NCBI RefSeq assembly: GCF_013342145.1 | Contig: NZ_JABUQZ010000001.1 | Coordinates: 2,790,001 to 2,854,000 of the forward strand | From: Haloterrigena gelatinilytica | Lineage (GTDB): Archaea > Halobacteriota > Halobacteria > Halobacteriales > Natrialbaceae | DNA: 64,000 nt | Direction: 5' to 3' | Shown: piece after piece, positions 17,968 to 26,692 of the stretch | Layout: every line of letters starts with the position of its first letter | Numbering within the stretch: position 1 is the first letter of the stretch | The notes under the pieces: model-generated | Seen by the model: the letters and a program-made list of their open reading frames with translations, nothing else | The model's database searches: none | Told to the model about the DNA's origin: nothing | Position numbers and translations under genes: made by a program

Positions 17968-18034
17968 GGCCGCCCGGCCGTCGCGCTTCGGGTTCTTACA
18001 CATCGTCGAGTGACAATGCTGTCTCTCGTCGGCG

Positions 18035-18739
18035 TTACTCCGGGGAGGACTCCTCGAGTCGCGCGACGGTCACGCGGCCGTCGGTTCGCTCGAGTTCGAA
18101 CCCGAACTCGCGGAGCCGAGCGGGCGCGCGGTCGGTCTCGCGGCCGTGAATCAGTACTTCGACGAGGTCCGCGGGCTCGTCGACGTCGGTCCCCAGCCGG
18201 AAGGAGTCGACCGTCTCGAGGCTCGCCCCGACGTCGCGGGCGATCTCGCAGTGATCGAGGTAGGACGCGCCGTGGTAGTCCACCCGGAACGCGGGGTGGC
18301 GAACGACCAGCGCGTTCGTGCCGCCGCCCCGACCCGGGACGACCGCGACGTCGGCCGCGACGGCGAACAGCGCCTCGAGCGCGCCGGCGGTCGTCAGCGC
18401 GAGGTCGGCCATGACGACGGCTACGGGGTCGATATCGGTGCCGTCGTCGCCGTCGTCGCCGCCGTCGCCGCGCCCGGGCAGCCGCGCGTTGACCGCCTCG
18501 GTGAGCGGCCGTTCGTCGACCGCGACCGCAACCGCGTCCCGAACGTCGGCCTCGAGGTCGAGCGTCGCGGGGTCGAGCGGCGCCGTCGCGAGGACCGTCG
18601 GCTCGTGGCCCGCCTCGACGACCGCGGTCAGAACGTCCGCGAGCATGGCGCGCGCGAACGCCGACCGCTCCGGGGGCGTGAGGACGTCGGCGAGCCGAGT
18701 CTTCGGCTCCGTCGCGGCGAACGGGACGACGACCTGCAT
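18035..18739 (-). CDS. cofC: 2-phospho-L-lactate guanylyltransferase
   Basis: CofC activates 2-phospho-L-lactate with GTP to LPPG, the side-chain donor for F420. The 234-residue protein begins MQVVVPFAATEPKTRLADVL, the CofC version of the nucleotidyltransferase K-R signature. It contains PVAVVMADLALTTAGALEAL and VVPGRGGGTNALVVRHPAFR, with the FRVDYHGASYLDHCEIAR block that follows in this family. A glycine/aspartate-rich insertion near residues 90-105 (GRGDGGDDGDDG) looks like a haloarchaeal low-complexity loop. It lies downstream of cetZ1 on the same strand with a 152-bp gap. Confidence 0.92.
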   Translation of the reverse strand: MQVVVPFAATEPKTRLADVLTPPERSAFARAMLADVLTAVVEAGHEPTVLATAPLDPATLDLEADVRDAVAVAVDERPLTEAVNARLPGRGDGGDDGDDGTDIDPVAVVMADLALTTAGALEALFAVAADVAVVPGRGGGTNALVVRHPAFRVDYHGASYLDHCEIARDVGASLETVDSFRLGTDVDEPADLVEVLIHGRETDRAPARLREFGFELERTDGRVTVARLEESSPE

Positions 18740-18891
18740 CGACGGTCGCTAGACCGGACGGAGGCAAAAGCACGTCGAACTCGGGCTCGAGTCCGACTCG
18801 GGTCGAGCGCGTCGACGGGGCCAGTCCCCCGTCGTGCCCCCCGACACGAGTGCGATCGCTGGCGCCGCCGGGTGCCGAAAGAAAAGCGAGC

Positions 18892-20070
18892 CTAGAACAG
18901 CGGCTCGAGTTCGTCCTCGTCGTCCTCGACGAGTTCCTCTAAGTTCTCCTCGCTTTCCTGCTGGATGTCGTCGATGTTGTCCTGGGCCTCGATGGCGACC
19001 TGCTGGAGGCGCTTGATCCGCGGAACGTTCGTCACGCCCGAGAGCAAGATGGCCGCGGCGACCTCCGGCTCCTCGCGGGGGTAGTCGCCGCCGCGGACTT
19101 CCATGCTGCCGGTTTCCTCTTCGAGCCACTTCCGCCCGCGTTCGATGCCTTTCCGGTTGAGATACTCCGAGGGGCCGGCGAGCACGAGCAGCGCTCGCTC
19201 GGTGCCTTCGATCTCGCAGGGCAGCGTCAGGCGACCGAGCGCGGCCTTGCGGACGAGGCTCGTGATGCGGTTGGTCGTGTTCGCGGCGTCGAGATTGTCG
19301 TCGCCGCCGCCGTCGCCGGTAAACCGGGAGAGCAGTCCCCCGCCGGTGTTCATGTCGACCTCCTCGCTGGCGAAGCCGACCGTGGAGACGCCCCCGCCCG
19401 AGAGCGTGTTAATGATCTCGGAGGAGTCGACCACGGATTCGGCCACCTCCTGGCCGTCGCCGACCTCGCCGGCGCCGAAGAGGATGCCGAACCGACGGAC
19501 GATTTCCTCGTTGATCTGCTCGTAGCCGCCTTCGACGGACTCGCCGGTCTGTCGCCACGAGTCGTTGTCGAAGACCATGAGGTTGTCCACCTCGCGGACG
19601 AACGTCTGGAACGAACGGGCCGCGTTGAGCGTGTAGATGCCGCCTTCGTCCGTGCCCGGCAGGACGCCGAGTCCGTAGACGGGGATCGTGTAGATCCGCT
19701 TGAGGTGCTTCGCGAGCACCGGGGCGCCGCCGGATCCGGTCCCGCCGCCCATCCCGGCGACGACCAGAAACGCGTCGACCTCGTGGGTCGGAATCGCGTC
19801 GATGGCGTTTTGCACCTCGTCGATGTCTTCCTCGGCGACTTCCGCGCCGAGCTCGTTGTCTGCACCCACGCCGTGGCCCTTTACCCGGGCCTGGCCGATG
19901 AGTACTCGATTCTCCTGTGGTATATTCTCCAGGCCCATGAGGTCCGCTTTCGCGGAGTTAACGGCAATCGCCGCACGGACGATTCCGCTACCCGTCCGAT
20001 CGTCGTAATCGAGGAATCGATCGACGATCTTGCCACCAGCCTGTCCGAATCCGATCATCGCCAGCTTCAT
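18892..20070 (-). CDS. cetZ1: Tubulin-like cell-shape protein CetZ1
   Basis: CetZ proteins are archaeal tubulin/FtsZ-superfamily GTPases; CetZ1 controls rod-cell formation and motility in Haloferax. The 392-residue protein starts MKLAMIGFGQAGGKIVDRFL and has the tubulin signature GGGTGSG (residues 108-114). IPVYGLGVLPGTDEGGIYTL and NAARSFQTFVREVDNLMVFD follow, matching the nucleotide-binding domain. The C-terminal domain leads into an acidic tail ending EDDEDELEPLF. A TATA-like TTATGTCCTTAATC lies about 45 nt upstream of the ATG. Linkage of cetZ1 with cofC and cofG is also what I recall for other haloarchaea. Confidence 0.93.
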   Translation of the reverse strand: MKLAMIGFGQAGGKIVDRFLDYDDRTGSGIVRAAIAVNSAKADLMGLENIPQENRVLIGQARVKGHGVGADNELGAEVAEEDIDEVQNAIDAIPTHEVDAFLVVAGMGGGTGSGGAPVLAKHLKRIYTIPVYGLGVLPGTDEGGIYTLNAARSFQTFVREVDNLMVFDNDSWRQTGESVEGGYEQINEEIVRRFGILFGAGEVGDGQEVAESVVDSSEIINTLSGGGVSTVGFASEEVDMNTGGGLLSRFTGDGGGDDNLDAANTTNRITSLVRKAALGRLTLPCEIEGTERALLVLAGPSEYLNRKGIERGRKWLEEETGSMEVRGGDYPREEPEVAAAILLSGVTNVPRIKRLQQVAIEAQDNIDDIQQESEENLEELVEDDEDELEPLF

Positions 20071-20323
20071 AGTTTGTCAGGGGGCTCCGTTGAATTGGTA
20101 CAGAGTGATTAAGGACATAAGTCTTTTGTTGAGCTGAATTTCTCTTCTCCTTCGGAGTTCGCGAAAATCGCAAGCAGGCGTCGGTCTCGGCTGTGTATTT
20201 TCACGAGAGAAACTCATCGTGAACGATGAAGCGACTGTGTTTTATATTAAATGTTTGGGCCGACTGGTCCAGCCGTAAATCAGGGGGGCAATCGCCGGGC
20301 GGCGATTCCGACTCGGGCGCGGG

Positions 20324-21295
20324 TCACGGCGACGGTCGGGACGCCTCCCGTCGACCGTCCGCGCCGACGCCGAGATACGACCCGAGCGTCGTCAGTTCGT
20401 CCTCGGAGACGCCGAACGCGGAGACGTCGTTAGTGACGACGGTGTTGTTGATCTCGAGCGACCGGGCCTGATCCGCGCCGAACGGGAGGAACGGGACGGG
20501 ATCGATCGCGGAGAGTCCGAACTTCGCCAGCGACATCGGGATCGAGACGATGGAGACGGACTTCCCCTCGGCCGCGTAGGCCAGTTCGGTCGCGTCCGCG
20601 AGGGTGACGATCTGGGGGCCGGCGATCTCGTAGGTCTCGCCGACGTGGGAATCCGCTGCTCGCGGGCCCTGTCCGCTCGCATCCGAGGCGCGTCGCGCCT
20701 CGCTATCCGCAAGGACATCGGCGAGCATCGGAACCAGATCGCCGACCCAGATCGGCTGGAACCGCGTTTTTCCGCCGCCGGGAAGCCCCGTCACGTACGG
20801 CGTCGTCAACTGTTTCGTGAACTCGAGGAACTCGGCGCCGTCACCGAACACGACGGAGGGACGGACGATGGTCCACGCGAGCCGCGACTCGGTGACGACG
20901 TCCTCGGCCTCGCCTTTGGTACGGAGGAACTCGGTGTCGGCGTCCGGATCGGCGCCGAGCGCGCTCATCTGGAGGAATCGATCGACGCCGCCGTCTTCGG
21001 CTGCGCGAACGAGATTCGCCGTACCCCCGAGGTGGATCCGCTCGTGGGCGTCCTCGTCAGGGGGCTGGTACAGCGGCGAGAGCGAGACGAGGTTGACGAC
21101 GGCGTCGTGACCCGCGACCGTCTCGGCGATCGAGTCGTAAGCACTGACGTCGCCCGCGACCCGATCGACGCCGGCGGGGAGATCGGCGTCGCTGGGATCG
21201 CGGGACAGCGCCGTCACCTCGTGACCCCGCTCGTGGAGCTCCGTACAGAGGGGCGTGCCGATGAAGCCGGTACCGCCGGCGACGAGGATCTTCAT
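20324..21295 (-). CDS. NAD(P)-binding protein of the complex I NDUFA9-like family
   Basis: This 323-residue atypical SDR starts MKILVAGGTGFIGTPLCTEL, with the TGxxGxxG fingerprint of NmrA/NDUFA9-like proteins. It has VDRFLQMSALGADPDADTEF followed by an RTKGEAE block (the Y/S-K active-site region, with T in place of Y), and WTIVRPSVVFGDGAEFLEF. The C-terminal portion has helices typical of the sugar-epimerase-derived group. Proteins of this kind are annotated as complex I assembly or quinone-related oxidoreductases, but direct evidence in archaea is lacking. It is separated from cetZ1 by 253 bp, which holds the cetZ1 promoter near 20080-20130 and nothing else I can recognise. Confidence 0.82.
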   Translation of the reverse strand: MKILVAGGTGFIGTPLCTELHERGHEVTALSRDPSDADLPAGVDRVAGDVSAYDSIAETVAGHDAVVNLVSLSPLYQPPDEDAHERIHLGGTANLVRAAEDGGVDRFLQMSALGADPDADTEFLRTKGEAEDVVTESRLAWTIVRPSVVFGDGAEFLEFTKQLTTPYVTGLPGGGKTRFQPIWVGDLVPMLADVLADSEARRASDASGQGPRAADSHVGETYEIAGPQIVTLADATELAYAAEGKSVSIVSIPMSLAKFGLSAIDPVPFLPFGADQARSLEINNTVVTNDVSAFGVSEDELTTLGSYLGVGADGRREASRPSP

Positions 21296-21394
21296 GCCCG
21301 AAAGATGACGCTGCAGCGATAAATAACTGATCGCCTCCGTGGTTTGGCGGTCGGTCTCGATGGATTGTAATAGCCCACCCGACGACGTGGACGT

Positions 21395-22012
21395 ATGCTG
21401 GTCACGCTCGAGGGACTGGACGGGAGCGGCAAGACGACGGTCTGGGAGGCGCTACGGGAGCGCTATCCGGGCGCGGTCTTCACGCGGGAGCCCACGAACG
21501 ACTCCTGGTACGGCGACGCGGTCTACCGCTCGATCCGCGACGACGACGCCGACTCGCTGGCGGAACTGTTCCTCTACACGGCCGACCACGCCGACCACCT
21601 CTCGCGGGTGATCGAACCCGCCCTCGAGCGGGGCGACCTCGTGCTCTCCGATCGCTACTCCGACTCCCGGTTCGCCTATCAGGGGGCGACCCTCGAGGCG
21701 TCCGACCGCCTCGCCGTCGACGACCCCCTCGAGTACGTCGTCGACGTCCACGAACCGTTCTCGATCCCGCCGGACCTGACGATCTACCTCGACGTCGATC
21801 CCGAGACGGCCGCCGAACGCGCGGGCGCGACGAACAAGTTCGAACGCGCCGACTACCTCGAGTCGGTCCGCGACAACTACGAGCGACTCCTCGAGCGCGA
21901 GCCCGATCGGTTCGTCCGCGTCGACGCGACAACGGAGCCGGACGCGGTGCTCGAGGCGGTAGTAGCCGCGCTCGAGTCGGCGCTCGAGGAGTCCGACCTC
22001 GAGTCTCCCTAA
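21395..22012 (+). CDS. tmk: Thymidylate kinase
   Basis: dTMP kinase makes dTDP from dTMP and ATP. The 205-residue protein has the P-loop [16 protein letters not shown], the [15 protein letters not shown] region that replaces the usual TREPGGT, and the signature [33 protein letters not shown] and a lid-type arginine segment follow. Length and motif order are normal for the family. It is divergent from the NDUFA9-like gene and converges with the SLC13 transporter. Confidence 0.93.
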   Translation: MLVTLEGLDGSGKTTVWEALRERYPGAVFTREPTNDSWYGDAVYRSIRDDDADSLAELFLYTADHADHLSRVIEPALERGDLVLSDRYSDSRFAYQGATLEASDRLAVDDPLEYVVDVHEPFSIPPDLTIYLDVDPETAAERAGATNKFERADYLESVRDNYERLLEREPDRFVRVDATTEPDAVLEAVVAALESALEESDLESP

Positions 22013-22059
22013 GTCGGCGGTTTCGGCCGCGTCCGTCGGTCCGGAACCGGACGACCGCC

Positions 22060-24009
22060 TCAGGCGACGCCCCAGAAGAACTCGATGCCGAGCACCGTCA
22101 CCACTGAGAGCAGCAACTGCAGCGGCGCGCCGACGCGGACGAAGTCGGTGAACTTGTAGCCGCCCGGACCGTAGACGAAGAGATTCGTCTGGTAGCCGAC
22201 GGGCGTGAGAAACGCCGTCGAGGCCGCGAAGGTCACCGCGAGCACGAACGCGAAGGGGTTCGCACCGATCTGAGTCGCGGTCTCGACGGCGACGGGAAGC
22301 ATCAACACGACGCTCGCGTTGTTGGAGATGACCCCTGTGATGAGTCCGGTCGCGAGGTAGAACACCCAGAGGACGCCGAGAATCGGCAGATAAGCACCCG
22401 TCGCGGCGACGAGACTCCCGAGCAGGTCCGCGCCCCCGGTCTGCTCTAAGGCCATCCCGAGGGGGATGATGCCGGCGAGCAGGAAGATCACGTCCCACTC
22501 GACGGCGTCGTAGATCTCGGTCGGCTTGAGGACGCCCGTCGCGACCATCGCTACGACGCCGGCCAGCGCGGTGACCATAATCGGCAGGGAAAGCGCCGAC
22601 ATCGCCTCGAACGCGCCGATCCCGGTCGCGCCGGCGAGCGCCGCGCCGACCGCGCCCCACGGGACGGCGACGAAGCCGACGACGCCCGCCATGATCGCCG
22701 CGGCGTGCGGGATCTTCTCGCTCCGGTAGTCCGGTTCCTCGGGTTCGTGTGCGACGATGAAGTCGCCGTTCTGCGAGAGGCGATCGACGCTGTCCGGCGC
22801 CGCCTGGACCAGCAGCGTGTCGCCGACGCGGATCCGCCGCTCGTCCATGTCCTCGCGGACCGTTTCGCCCCGACTGCGGAAGGCCAGGACGGTCGCGTCG
22901 TAGCGCTGTCGGAACGTCGAACTCTCGAGGGACTCGCCGACGAGAAACGAGCCGCGCGGGACGACCACTTCGACGAGGGTCCGATCCGGTGCTTCGTCGG
23001 GCTCTAACTCGGCGGCGGTCTCGGGGCTGCCCGAGAGCGTGAGCGTCTCCCGGTCGACGAACTGCTGGACGGTGTCGCGGTCGGCGCGCAGCCGGAGCAG
23101 ATCGCCGGCTCGGATCGTCTTCTGGCCGATGGGTTCGATGAACTCCTCGTCGTCGCGGACGACCTGCAGGATGTCGGCGTCGAACTCGACGTGATCGATG
23201 GCCTCCTCGACGGTCGTCCCGACGATCGGCGAGTCGTCGTTGACGACGACCTCGGTCAGGTACTCCTCGATCGCGTACTCCTGGACGTAGTCCTCCTCGA
23301 CGGGAACGCGCTCGGGCAGCAGTCGGTGACCGACGGTCACGAGGTAGAGGCTGCCGACCAGCAGGACGACGACGCCGAGCTGGGTGAACTCGAACATCGA
23401 GAACGGGTGGTCGAGCAGCCGCGCGGAGACGTCGCTCGCGAGGATGTTCGTCGAGGTGCCGATGAGGGTGAGCATCCCGCCGAACATCGAGGCGTAGGAG
23501 AGCGGAATCAGGAGTTTCGAGGGCGACGTCTTCCCCTTGTGAGCGATGTCCGAGACGACGGGGACGAGGATGGCGACGACCGGTGTGTTGTTGATGAACC
23601 CGGAGATGGGACCGCTGACGCCGATCGTCGCGAGCAGTTGTTTGTCGAGGTCCTCGCCCGCGAACGCCGACATCTTCCGGCCGATGATCTGGACGACGCC
23701 GGTGCGGCTGATCCCCGAACTGAGGATCAACATCGCCAGCACGGTGATCGTCGCCGAGTTCGAGAACCCGGAGGTCCCCTCCGCGGTCGAGATCTGCGTG
23801 AAGTTCACCACGCCGTCGGCGCCGAGCACCATCAACAGCACCATGACGAGGATCGCGGTCACGTCGATCGGCAGCAGTTCGGTAACGAAGAGCACGAGCG
23901 CGAGCAGGATGATCCCGAACACGACCACCATCTCGGGCGTCACCCCGAGCCCGCCGGTCTGAGCGGGCAGTCCAACGACGCCGTCGCTGCGGAGAACCTG
24001 ACCGAACAC
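22060..24009 (-). CDS. SLC13-family anion permease with two TrkA-C (RCK) domains
   Basis: This protein of about 649 residues begins at GTG 24009. The open frame continues to 24204 but that part is low-complexity and overlaps the divergent promoter. The N-terminal membrane block contains LFVTELLPIDVTAILVMVLL and SGISRTGVVQIIGRKMSAFA. It is followed by VSGPISGFINNTPVVAILVP and MFGGMLTLIGTSTNILASDV, a CitMHS/SLC13-type motif set (INNTPV and GT.TN). Two cytoplasmic TrkA-C domains occupy roughly residues 200-400 (QKTIRAGDLLRLRADRDTVQ and DMDERRIRVGDTLLVQAAPD). A second membrane half with a mirrored NNASVVLMLP motif follows. Members carry sulfate, citrate or related anions with Na+. The substrate here is unknown. 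It is divergent from a small Lrp-type gene next to trkA. Confidence 0.87.
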   Translation of the reverse strand: MFGQVLRSDGVVGLPAQTGGLGVTPEMVVVFGIILLALVLFVTELLPIDVTAILVMVLLMVLGADGVVNFTQISTAEGTSGFSNSATITVLAMLILSSGISRTGVVQIIGRKMSAFAGEDLDKQLLATIGVSGPISGFINNTPVVAILVPVVSDIAHKGKTSPSKLLIPLSYASMFGGMLTLIGTSTNILASDVSARLLDHPFSMFEFTQLGVVVLLVGSLYLVTVGHRLLPERVPVEEDYVQEYAIEEYLTEVVVNDDSPIVGTTVEEAIDHVEFDADILQVVRDDEEFIEPIGQKTIRAGDLLRLRADRDTVQQFVDRETLTLSGSPETAAELEPDEAPDRTLVEVVVPRGSFLVGESLESSTFRQRYDATVLAFRSRGETVREDMDERRIRVGDTLLVQAAPDSVDRLSQNGDFIVAHEPEEPDYRSEKIPHAAAIMAGVVGFVAVPWGAVGAALAGATGIGAFEAMSALSLPIMVTALAGVVAMVATGVLKPTEIYDAVEWDVIFLLAGIIPLGMALEQTGGADLLGSLVAATGAYLPILGVLWVFYLATGLITGVISNNASVVLMLPVAVETATQIGANPFAFVLAVTFAASTAFLTPVGYQTNLFVYGPGGYKFTDFVRVGAPLQLLLSVVTVLGIEFFWGVA

Positions 24010-24209
24010 GGTTGACGTCCCCCACTCTCGACCGACCCCGCTTGAAGCTCCCGATTCGGAGGAGCGAATCGAGCGACGACGGCAACCTCCCGTCATTCCG
24101 TCTTCATCTCCGGTGCCGACCGCGCCTCTGCCGTCCATCGGATGCGAACGAAGCTCGAGTCCGGCGTCGGGCAAAGGCTTTAGTCGTGCCATAGAGTACC
24201 ACACTATCG

Positions 24210-24440
24210 ATGGTCCACGCGTTCATCATGGTGAAGACGGCCGCCGGAGAGTCCGAGGGGCTACTCGCGGAGATCAGGGGCCTCGAGTCGGTGGTCGACG
24301 CCCACATCGTCGCCGGCAACTACGACATCATCGCGGAGGTCGACGGGCAGGAGGTCTACGACGTTCTCGAGACCGTCTCCTCGAGCGTTCAGGGACTCGG
24401 CGGCGTCAGCGACACGAAAACGTACATCGCGATGGGGTGA
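24210..24440 (+). CDS. Stand-alone Lrp/AsnC effector (RAM) domain protein
   Basis: This 76-residue protein (MVHAFIMVKTAAGESEGLLA ... SDTKTYIAMG) consists of only the C-terminal ligand-binding RAM domain of Lrp/AsnC regulators, with no HTH. The typical I.G.YD.i. pattern appears as VAGNYDIIAEVDGQEVYDVL. Such domains form dimers and octamers and bind amino acids or other small effectors. It is the first of three genes: RAM, trkA, RAM. A TATA-like GGCTTTAG is about 30 nt upstream, matching leaderless transcription. A role in potassium-channel regulation is suggested by context, not shown. Confidence 0.85.
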   Translation: MVHAFIMVKTAAGESEGLLAEIRGLESVVDAHIVAGNYDIIAEVDGQEVYDVLETVSSSVQGLGGVSDTKTYIAMG

Positions 24441-24650
24441 GACGAGCGGCCGAGCCGCGCGACGGCGACTCGAACCCGGCAGGACGACAGCCCGTTTCCG
24501 CACGGGGACGTGCCGTTCCTGACCATCGCTCGCCGCGGTCGAGTGTCCGTGTGAGAGCGACGAACGCGTAGTCCCTCGGCTGCGACGATGGAACATCTAC
24601 CATGGTACTCGGGGGCAAACTTATTCACGGGGGCGAGCGTACCCCTGTTC

Positions 24651-25397
24651 ATGCGGTTCGTGATTATCGGGGCTGGACGGGTCGGCCTGCGCACGGCGCG
24701 CGTCTTGCGCGACGAGGGCCACGAGGTAACGATGATCGAACGCGACGAGGCGAGGGTTCGCCGCGCTCGCGACCAGGAGTTCCCCGTCGTCGAGGGCGAC
24801 GGCTCTCGCGAGGACATCCTCGAGGACGCCGGTATCCGCGACGCCGACGCGTTGGGCGCGCTGACGGGCGATCTGAACGTCAACTTCACCGCCTGCATGA
24901 TCGCCAACCACTACGACTGTCGGACGATCATGCGCATCGACGAGGCCTACCGCGAGGGGATCTACCGCAAGTACGCCGATCAGGTCGACGAGGTGATCTA
25001 CCCGGAGCGCCTCGGCGCGATCGGCGCGAAGAACGCCCTGCTGGGCGGGACGATCCGCGCGATCGCGGACATCGCTCCCCACCTGCAGGTCGTCGAACTC
25101 ACGATCACCGACGCGGCCCCCGTCAACGGCTACACGATCAGCGAACTGCAACTCCCCGCCGACGCGACCGTCCTCGCGTTCGGCAAGCGCGGCCGGGACC
25201 TCGGGCTCCCCGACGCGGACCTCTCGCTCGAGGGCGGCGACCGGCTCATCGTCCTCGCGGACTTCGACGTCCTGAGCGAGGTCCGCCAGCTCCTGGTCGG
25301 CGAATCGGCGGCCCAAGCGGCCGCGAACGCGGGGACGGGCTCGAGTTCCGCGGCGACGGACCTGTCGTCGGAGACTGATACCGGAGGTGTCAACTGA
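24651..25397 (+). CDS. trkA: TrkA-family potassium-uptake regulatory protein
   Basis: This 248-residue protein starts MRFVIIGAGRVGLRTARVLR, with the Rossmann RCK-N fold that binds NAD(H) or nucleotide. Further RCK-N blocks are VTMIERDEARVRRARDQEFP and VVEGDGSREDILEDAGIRDA. The TrkA-C domain begins near residue 140 (VVELTITDAAPVNGYTISEL) and ends LEGGDRLIVLADFDVLSEVR. The tail of about 30 residues is Ala/Ser/Gly-rich. It gates Trk/Ktr potassium transporters. The channel gene (trkH) is not in this window. I chose ATG 24651 because CTTATTC lies about 27 nt upstream. Its stop overlaps the start of the next RAM-domain gene. Confidence 0.88.
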   Translation: MRFVIIGAGRVGLRTARVLRDEGHEVTMIERDEARVRRARDQEFPVVEGDGSREDILEDAGIRDADALGALTGDLNVNFTACMIANHYDCRTIMRIDEAYREGIYRKYADQVDEVIYPERLGAIGAKNALLGGTIRAIADIAPHLQVVELTITDAAPVNGYTISELQLPADATVLAFGKRGRDLGLPDADLSLEGGDRLIVLADFDVLSEVRQLLVGESAAQAAANAGTGSSSAATDLSSETDTGGVN

Positions 25398-25627
25398 TGG
25401 TCACGGCATTCATCATGATCAAGGCGAACACGGGCGAGGCGGATCGACTCCGAGACAGCATCGAGACGATCGACGGCGTTCAGTCGGCCTACATCGTCGC
25501 CGGCGACGTCGACATCATCGCCAAAGCGCAGGTCGAAACTCCCGCCGCCGTAAAGGAGATCGCGGCCACCAAGATCCAGGGTATCGACGGCGTCGAGAAC
25601 ACCCAGACGTACATCGCGATGGACTAG
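25397..25627 (+). CDS. Stand-alone Lrp/AsnC effector (RAM) domain protein
   Basis: This 76-residue protein starts at ATG 25397, overlapping the TGA of trkA (25395-25397), so translational coupling is likely. It reads MVTAFIMIKANTGEADRLRD and ends NTQTYIAMD. The fold pattern GVQSAYIVAGDVDIIAKAQV is again that of the HTH-less Lrp/AsnC RAM domain and is paralogous to the protein at 24210. A homo- or hetero-oligomer of the two RAM proteins with TrkA is plausible. The stop is followed within 3 nt by the long inverted-repeat element. Confidence 0.85.
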   Translation: MVTAFIMIKANTGEADRLRDSIETIDGVQSAYIVAGDVDIIAKAQVETPAAVKEIAATKIQGIDGVENTQTYIAMD

Positions 25628-25629
25628 AG

Positions 25630-26156
25630 AACCGAAGTTTTGCTCTGCGGGCGCGCCTGCGGCGCGCCCTCGGCAAAAATTCGATTAAAAGCACTCCTCC
25701 TTCCCCTGGCTCGCGGCGCTGCCGCTCGCCTCAACGCGGCACGAAGCGCCGCGTTTACCGGGTCAGTCGTCGGCCCGCTCGCTCCTTTCAGTCGCTCGCG
25801 GTCGGTAACGGGTAAGGCCTGCCTTTCCCCGGGTCGCGCGACTCTCGCGTCTGCTCGAGTCGCGCTCCCGGCCATCCCGCAGTTTCGAACGTTCGTTTGA
25901 GTAGGCGATCTGATGCCGGCGAATCATTCAGCGATATGGCGTCGGCGAACGAGCGGTTCGGAGCGAGCATAGCGAGTGAGAACCGCGAAAGGCGAACAGG
26001 GAACGTAGTGACCCGTGAGCGATGCCGTTCACCGAGCGCTACGCGCTCGGGCCGACGAGCGACCATCGGGAGCGAGGAGTGCTTTTAATCGAAATTTTGC
26101 CGAGGGCCAGTTTCGCTGGCCCGCAGAGCAAAATTTCGCAGCGCAAAACTTCGGTT
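25630..26156. repeat. Inverted-repeat-bounded, hairpin-dense noncoding element
   Basis: This 527-bp stretch lies between two convergent genes with no credible coding sequence. Its ends form a long imperfect inverted repeat: 25630-25699 against 26074-26156. The arms share AACCGAAGTTTTG, CTCTGCGGG, CCCTCGGCAAAA and TTCGATTAAAAGCACTCCTC. Each arm holds its own internal hairpin with a different stem (left GGGCGCGCC-TGC-GGCGCGCCC, right GGGCCAG-TTTCG-CTGGCCC). The right arm has an extra 16-bp segment. The interior carries further perfect short palindromes, for example AACGCGGC/GCCGCGTT near 25733, GCGGTTC/GAACCGC near 25948 and CCGAGCG/CGCTCGG near 26033. It could be a MITE-like element or a structured RNA/terminator. 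Confidence 0.7.
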
Positions 26157-26692
26157 TACATCGGCATTCCGCCGCTGTTGCCGTCGCCGTCGGCGGCCTG
26201 TTGGCCGCGGTTCTGAGCGTTCTCGAGCAGCGTCGCGGCCGCGCCCTGGTACTCGTAGCCGGGGATGATCCCCTGGGCGAACGTCCCCTCGACGAACTCG
26301 ATGAGGGCCTTGGCGTCGTCGACGCCCTCCGCGGCGTCCCAGGCGACGTACTCGAGCGTGACGGTGACGGTGTCGGCGCCGCGGTCGACGGCGGGGTCCT
26401 CGTGGGTGCTCGTGTGGGCCACCGTGAAGGTGTCCTCGAGACGGCGCTCCAACGTCTCGAACCAGCCGTCCTCGACGACCGAGGCGACGGTCTCGTCGGC
26501 GACGGCGGCGTCGAGCGTCGGGAGGGTGACGGTGACGTGAAACTCGCCGTCCCGTTTCCCCTCGGCGTCGTCGGCGGTGACGGTCGCGTCGAAGACGGTC
26601 GTCTCGAGGTCGTATCCGGCGCCGTCATCGAGCGGGACGAACGCGTCGCGGGACTCGAGTTCGCGGGCGACGGGGTCGGGAAGATCGGTCAT
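26156..26692 (-). CDS. DUF5813 family protein
   Basis: This 178-residue acidic protein starts at ATG 26690-26692 (MTDLPDPVARELESRDAFVP) and ends GQQAADGDGNSGGMPM. It contains VTADDAEGKRDGEFHVTVTL, LERRLEDTFTVAHTSTHEDP and TFAQGIIPGYEYQGAAATLL. The order and length match a haloarchaeal conserved family I associate with DUF5813. No catalytic signature or membrane segment is visible. It is unlinked to known pathways and ends at the border of the inverted-repeat element. Confidence 0.72.
   Translation of the reverse strand: MTDLPDPVARELESRDAFVPLDDGAGYDLETTVFDATVTADDAEGKRDGEFHVTVTLPTLDAAVADETVASVVEDGWFETLERRLEDTFTVAHTSTHEDPAVDRGADTVTVTLEYVAWDAAEGVDDAKALIEFVEGTFAQGIIPGYEYQGAAATLLENAQNRGQQAADGDGNSGGMPM

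Noticed and set aside
21452-24085. An 877-codon minus-strand frame overlapping the SLC13 gene and tmk
   Set aside because: It is arginine-rich throughout and contradicts two genes with clear motifs in other frames.
25630-26156. Possible insertion sequence
   Set aside because: Although bounded by inverted repeats, it is only 527 bp and has no transposase-like frame, so it can at most be a non-autonomous element.
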